Source of the DNA: DATBHZ01 sp036557185
GTDB taxonomy: Bacteria; Actinomycetota; Acidimicrobiia; IMCC26256; JAENVU01
Direction: 5' to 3'
NCBI GenBank assembly: GCA_036557185.1
Contig: DATBHZ010000028.1
Location: forward strand, 1-44,030
DNA: 44,030 nucleotides
Shown here piece after piece: positions 40,609 through 44,030 of this stretch (position 1 is its first letter; every line of letters starts with the position of its first letter). The notes under the pieces were generated by a model. It made no database searches. It was given only the letters and a program-made list of their open reading frames with translations, and had not been told where the DNA came from. The position numbers and the translations under genes are program-made.

Positions 40609-42261
40609 TCAGGCGGGGACCCGGACCGGCAGCGCCACCGACGACGGGCGCTCGGGTGAGTGGTGGATCGTCATCCGCGCCTGCTGCATCCTCGTCCCCG
40701 AGCCGATCGGCTCACCGGTTCCGAGGTTGCGCGCGTACCGCGGGAACGCGCCGCTCGACACCTGGACGCGGATGCGGCGGCCCTTGCGGAACCGGTATGC
40801 GGTCGGCCAGAGGTCGAGGCGTACAGGCTGCGCGCGCTCGTTCGACGAGACGCGCACCAAACCATCGGTCACGTTGCGGCTCCGGCCGCGCTCGTCGACC
40901 TCACAGACTCGGACGCAGACGTCGAAGGTGTCGACGTCCGACTCGACGTGGACCTGCGCTTCGACGTCACCGACGACCTCGACGTCAGAATCGAGCACGG
41001 CGCTCGTGAAGCACAACACGTCGTCACGCTCCTCGACGGCACGCTGGTCGCGCCGGCCCCCTCGTCGCACGTCGAGGATCGCTCCGCCGCGCACGGGTGT
41101 CGGGTCCGCCGGGTCGTAGGTGTACCGCGACGGCGAGGACGCAGCCGGCTCTTCGGGCGCGAGCCGCCGACCGGGATGCAGGTGCCACCGTTGCGGCGCA
41201 TACCCCGCTGGCGGCCAGGTTGTGAAGTCCCGCCACTCGCCGGAGCCCATGATCTCGACCCGAACACGCGCCTCCTGGGGCGTGCTCTGCGCTCCATCGA
41301 GCTCGAGGTGTTCAGCGAGCCACGAGATCGCTTCCCGCATGCTGCACGCCGCCATCTCGCGCTGCACGTGGGTCCACGGTCCGATCGTCATGCGCGGTGG
41401 ACGTCCTGCATCGGCCAGCATGCGGTACTCGGCGAGCTGCATCGGGAGGAACAGGTCGTACCAGCCGGTCACGACGTCGACCGCGGCCGTCACGCGAGCG
41501 ACGTCGTTCGTCGCGTCCGCAGGCTGCCAGTAGCCGTCATCGTCGTCGGCGTGCTCGATGATCGACCGCCATCGCGCATTGCGTTGCTCGAGCACGGCCA
41601 CGTCGAGGTCGGCGAGCGGGAGGTGGTCGACGACACGGGCCACGCGGCGCGGCCAGCGGTTCGCGAGCATCTCCAGCAGCGGCCAACGCTGCGCCTCTTG
41701 CGTTGCCGTGAGCGTCGACCAATTGATCGCGTCGTCGAGTGTCAGCGAGCCGCTGTCGTACCAGTGGCCGGCGAGGTGTGCCGTTGTCGTGTGCGGGCAG
41801 ATCGCCTTGAGGTTCGGGCCCGCCTCCGCTGCTACGACCCATTGCACGTAGCCGAGGTAGCTCGGGCCGAGCATGCCGAGACGGCCGTCGAACCACGGCT
41901 GCGCCTCGATCCATCGGATCGTCGCGAGCCCGTCGGCACGCTCGGCGAACGCGATCTCGAACGTGCCGCCCGAGCCGAACGTGCCGCGGCAGCTCTGCAG
42001 CACGGAGCGGAACCCGCGCTCCGCGAGGATGCGACCCTGCAATGCGCCGAAGATGCCCTTGCGACCGTACGGCGACCGGACGAGCACGGTCGGTACAGCT
42101 GCGGAGCCGGTGGGCGTGTACACGTCGGCGAGCAGCGTGACGCCGTCGTCCATCGGGATCGCGACGTCGTCCTCCCGGAGCACTTCGTGCGTGCGTGCCG
42201 GCGGGAGGCCCAGGCCGCGCGCGATGACGGTGCTCGTCATCCGGTCCCGCAACCCGGCCAT
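40609..42261 (-). CDS. CocE/NonD family hydrolase (X-Pro dipeptidyl-peptidase-like)
   Basis: The 550-residue protein has the CocE layout: an N-terminal alpha/beta hydrolase (VAIPMDDGVTLLADVYTPTG, VRSPYGRKG, SCRGTFGSGG, nucleophile Ser134 in LGMLGPSYLGYVQW) and a C-terminal beta-sandwich (VLCFTSAVLDSDVEVVGDVEAQVHVESDVDTFDVCVRVCEV; RLDLWPTAYRFRKGRRIRVQVSSGAFPRYARNLGTGE). It cleaves ester or amide bonds; the substrate is unknown. It starts eight bases after the UbiA-fusion stop, so it is the third gene of an operon. ATG 42240 is an alternative start. Confidence 0.92.
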   Translation of the reverse strand: MAGLRDRMTSTVIARGLGLPPARTHEVLREDDVAIPMDDGVTLLADVYTPTGSAAVPTVLVRSPYGRKGIFGALQGRILAERGFRSVLQSCRGTFGSGGTFEIAFAERADGLATIRWIEAQPWFDGRLGMLGPSYLGYVQWVVAAEAGPNLKAICPHTTTAHLAGHWYDSGSLTLDDAINWSTLTATQEAQRWPLLEMLANRWPRRVARVVDHLPLADLDVAVLEQRNARWRSIIEHADDDDGYWQPADATNDVARVTAAVDVVTGWYDLFLPMQLAEYRMLADAGRPPRMTIGPWTHVQREMAACSMREAISWLAEHLELDGAQSTPQEARVRVEIMGSGEWRDFTTWPPAGYAPQRWHLHPGRRLAPEEPAASSPSRYTYDPADPTPVRGGAILDVRRGGRRDQRAVEERDDVLCFTSAVLDSDVEVVGDVEAQVHVESDVDTFDVCVRVCEVDERGRSRNVTDGLVRVSSNERAQPVRLDLWPTAYRFRKGRRIRVQVSSGAFPRYARNLGTGEPIGSGTRMQQARMTIHHSPERPSSVALPVRVPA

Positions 42262-42269
42262 GTTGCGGC

Positions 42270-43592
42270 CTAGAAAGCGATCGCCGCGACGACGTATCCG
42301 AGCACGAGCAGGATCCCGGTGCAGAGGTGCAGCGCGATGTTCTGCTGCATCGTGGGCATCAAGCCGTACGGCTGCTCGTAGCTCGCTTGCAGACCCCGCC
42401 AGACCTTGTACGCCATCGGCGCGGTGACCAGCGCGATGAGCGTCGGCCAGGGGGTGATGCCCACAGCTGGGCCCGCGGCGATGAGCGCGAACGCCACGAC
42501 GCAGACGACCGCGTACCCGGTGACGACACGCGACTGCGGCCATCGCACGATCAGTGTGCGCTTCCCGGAGCGGCCGTCTCCTTCACGATCTGGCACCTGG
42601 TTCACGTAGAGCACGAGGGCGATGAGGATCGCGACGGGGAGCGAGGCGTAGATGACCTCCCAGCTCCACTGCTGCGCGCACACGAAGTACGCACCGATCG
42701 CCATGACAGGACCGAAGCCGAGCGCGGTCACGGGCTCGCCGAGGCCTCGGTGCACCAGTCGGAACGGCGGCGCGGTGTACGCAAGGCTCAGTGCCACGCC
42801 GACGGCGCCGATCGCGAGGAGCTCCCAGCCGCGTGCCGCAGCGAGCACCAGGCCGAGCGCGATCGCGAAGAAGTAGAAGCTCACGCACGCGAGCGTCATC
42901 GCTCGCCGACTGACGAGCCCGTACTGCATGACGCGCGACCCGCCGCTGAACGGCGTCGGTGTCGTATTCGCCGCATCGGCGCCACTGGCATCGTCGAACA
43001 GATCGTTGGCGATGTTGAGCCCGAGGTGCACCGCGCAGCCGGCGATCAGCGCCAGGAGCCACCAGCCGAGCGTGAACCGGCCGTCGTCCGCGGCCACCGC
43101 TCCGCCGAGCGCGATCGGAACGATCGTGGCGGTGAGGAACGGGAGCCGCGTCGCCAGGAAGAACTTCCACCAGCGCGACAGCACGGGCCGCGCGCCGACG
43201 TCGTCGAAGTAGTCGTGCGCGACCGGCACGCTCCTCTCCGCGTACTCGAAGAACGGGACCTCCTGCTCGTCCCAGCCGCTCGCACGTGTCGCGACGACTC
43301 GCAGGCGGCCCTCGACGGTGGCGGCTCGGCCCCACAGGTTCACGTACCGGCGCTCGTCGTAGCCGACGCCCTCCTGCGGGCGGATGTGGCTGAACGTCAC
43401 GCAGATCTCGGAGCCCTCCGGAGGGAGGACCTCCGGTGCGATCGGGCCGACGGTCACCGTGTGCGCGACCGGGTCTGTGGCGAACGCGCCGGCGAACGTG
43501 GCGGGATACCCGTCCGCGTCCACGAACGACACGACGGCGTGCGAGTACCCGGAGGCACGCGAGACGGCGTCGTCGAGCGCGAGCGCCGTCAC
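42270..43592 (-). CDS. Fusion of an N-terminal PNPOx-like domain with a UbiA/MenA-type prenyltransferase
   Basis: The 440-residue protein has two parts. Residues 1 to about 130 look like an FMN-binding split barrel of the PNPOx kind (SGYSHAVVSFVDADGYPATFAGAF and on). From about 140 a UbiA membrane enzyme follows with eight or nine helices and both aspartate-rich motifs: NDLFDDASGAD (196-206) and NQVPDREGD (331-339). UbiA enzymes prenylate aromatic compounds using polyprenyl diphosphates; the SGGSRVMQYGLVS stretch resembles MenA-like members. The start GTG at 43592 overlaps the upstream PNPOx-like gene by four bases (GTGA). Frame and domain order are continuous, so the fusion is not a frameshift artefact. 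The acceptor molecule is unknown. Confidence 0.87.
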   Translation of the reverse strand: MTALALDDAVSRASGYSHAVVSFVDADGYPATFAGAFATDPVAHTVTVGPIAPEVLPPEGSEICVTFSHIRPQEGVGYDERRYVNLWGRAATVEGRLRVVATRASGWDEQEVPFFEYAERSVPVAHDYFDDVGARPVLSRWWKFFLATRLPFLTATIVPIALGGAVAADDGRFTLGWWLLALIAGCAVHLGLNIANDLFDDASGADAANTTPTPFSGGSRVMQYGLVSRRAMTLACVSFYFFAIALGLVLAAARGWELLAIGAVGVALSLAYTAPPFRLVHRGLGEPVTALGFGPVMAIGAYFVCAQQWSWEVIYASLPVAILIALVLYVNQVPDREGDGRSGKRTLIVRWPQSRVVTGYAVVCVVAFALIAAGPAVGITPWPTLIALVTAPMAYKVWRGLQASYEQPYGLMPTMQQNIALHLCTGILLVLGYVVAAIAF

Positions 43593-44030
43593 CGGGCGCT
43601 CCCCGCAAGCTCGAAGACCCTGGGCGCGATCGCGGTGTCGCCGCCGGGCCAGTACGACACGCGGCGCGGCGTGATCTCGATGATCGATCGCTCGAAGAAC
43701 AGCGGGATGCCGAAGCGCTTCTTGACGAAGCTGTCGATCACCGGCTCCTTCGCGCGCCAGAGGGGCAACAACGTCTCCCAGCCCTCGTGGAGATCGTCTT
43801 CGACGACACGCGCGTCGCCCTGGATGGTTGCGCGCTCGAACGGTCGCGCCGGGACGCCGACCGGGTCGGTCAACGCGACCGAGACGCGTGGATTGGCCTT
43901 GATGTGACGCAGCTTCTTCGAGAACAGGACCGCGGAGGTCATGAAGACGTGCTGCCCGTCGTACAGCGGGATGAGCGGGTAGGTGACGGGGCGGCCGTGC
44001 GCGTCGATGACCGTCAGCTCGCCGACGAGG
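43589..44030 (-). CDS. Pyridoxamine 5'-phosphate oxidase-like (flavin/F420-binding split barrel) protein, 5' end outside window
   Basis: The frame is open from the window edge down to 43589. The visible residues read ELTVIDAHGRPVTYPLIPLYDGQHVF, SKKLRHIKANPRVSVALTDPVG, RATIQGDARVVED, and end EITPRRVSYWPGG plus a short tail. This is the PNPOx/Rv1155-like split barrel, which binds FMN or F420 and reduces or stores small molecules. An in-frame ATG at 43942 is internal to the fold (the first strands lie upstream), so it is not the start. It overlaps the UbiA fusion start, so the genes are coupled. Confidence 0.85.
   Translation of the reverse strand, partial: LVGELTVIDAHGRPVTYPLIPLYDGQHVFMTSAVLFSKKLRHIKANPRVSVALTDPVGVPARPFERATIQGDARVVEDDLHEGWETLLPLWRAKEPVIDSFVKKRFGIPLFFERSIIEITPRRVSYWPGGDTAIAPRVFELAGSAR

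Noticed and set aside
1..44030. CRISPR array, tRNA, prophage, transposon or defence system
   Set aside because: No regularly spaced repeats, tRNA cloverleaf-like stretches, transposase/integrase motifs or recognised defence genes were seen on either strand.

Overview
The window is GC-rich DNA packed with genes on both strands. It reads as the chromosome of an actinobacterium, probably an uncultivated soil or freshwater member near the Acidimicrobiia (inference). Supporting signs are an F420-type LLM oxidoreductase, DUF2252, GH15, CocE-type and PNPOx-type proteins, frequent GTG starts, and many leaderless promoters in which a TAnnnT -10 element lies 6-7 bases before the start codon. I saw no tRNA, rRNA, CRISPR array, insertion sequence, phage gene or replication origin. 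Nearly all of it looks like ordinary chromosomal metabolism, transport and regulation.

Layout. 1-4.8 kb (minus): a penicillin-acylase family lipoprotein cut by the window edge, a glyoxalase-like protein, a methyltransferase, and a tandem HD-GYP protein with a LuxR DNA-binding end whose metal-binding residues look lost. 4.9-6.7 kb (plus): an alpha/beta hydrolase broken by a one-base frameshift, overlapping a cyclase-family hydrolase. 6.7-9.8 kb: hemerythrin, cupin and phytanoyl-CoA-dioxygenase-like genes, with a divergent zinc alcohol dehydrogenase. 9.9-12.9 kb (plus): two membrane proteins and a GH15 glucoamylase/trehalase-like enzyme. 12.9-18.4 kb (minus): UppP with a GT-C type membrane protein, a methyltransferase with a DMT transporter, and an MFS exporter divergent from a MarR regulator. 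19-21 kb: a SRPBCC protein, then a ClC chloride channel divergent from a second MarR regulator across a palindromic promoter.

21.2-24.8 kb is a redox-flavoured island. It holds a degenerate, short GTP-cyclohydrolase-I-like protein, a divergent cysteine-rich winged-helix regulator, a membrane-anchored thioredoxin-like protein and CcdA (the last two together equal a split DipZ). 24.8-26.6 kb: an unknown lipoprotein divergent from a secreted beta-helix protein. 26.7-32 kb: a MacB/FtsX-type ABC exporter divergent from a histidine kinase and NarL-type response regulator. 32.1-39.6 kb: DUF2252, patatin, an orphan NuoF-like flavoprotein, a small acidic protein, an LLM oxidoreductase, methylmalonate-semialdehyde dehydrogenase and two small proteins.

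39.7-44 kb: a PEP-mutase/isocitrate-lyase family enzyme behind a perfect 18-bp inverted repeat, then a minus-strand operon of a PNPOx-like protein, a PNPOx-UbiA fusion and a CocE-type hydrolase. The most interesting signals are the FolE-like protein without zinc ligands, the PNPOx-UbiA fusion operon, the large inverted repeat at 39.7 kb, and the symmetric divergent promoters beside the regulators. None amounts to a proven new system.
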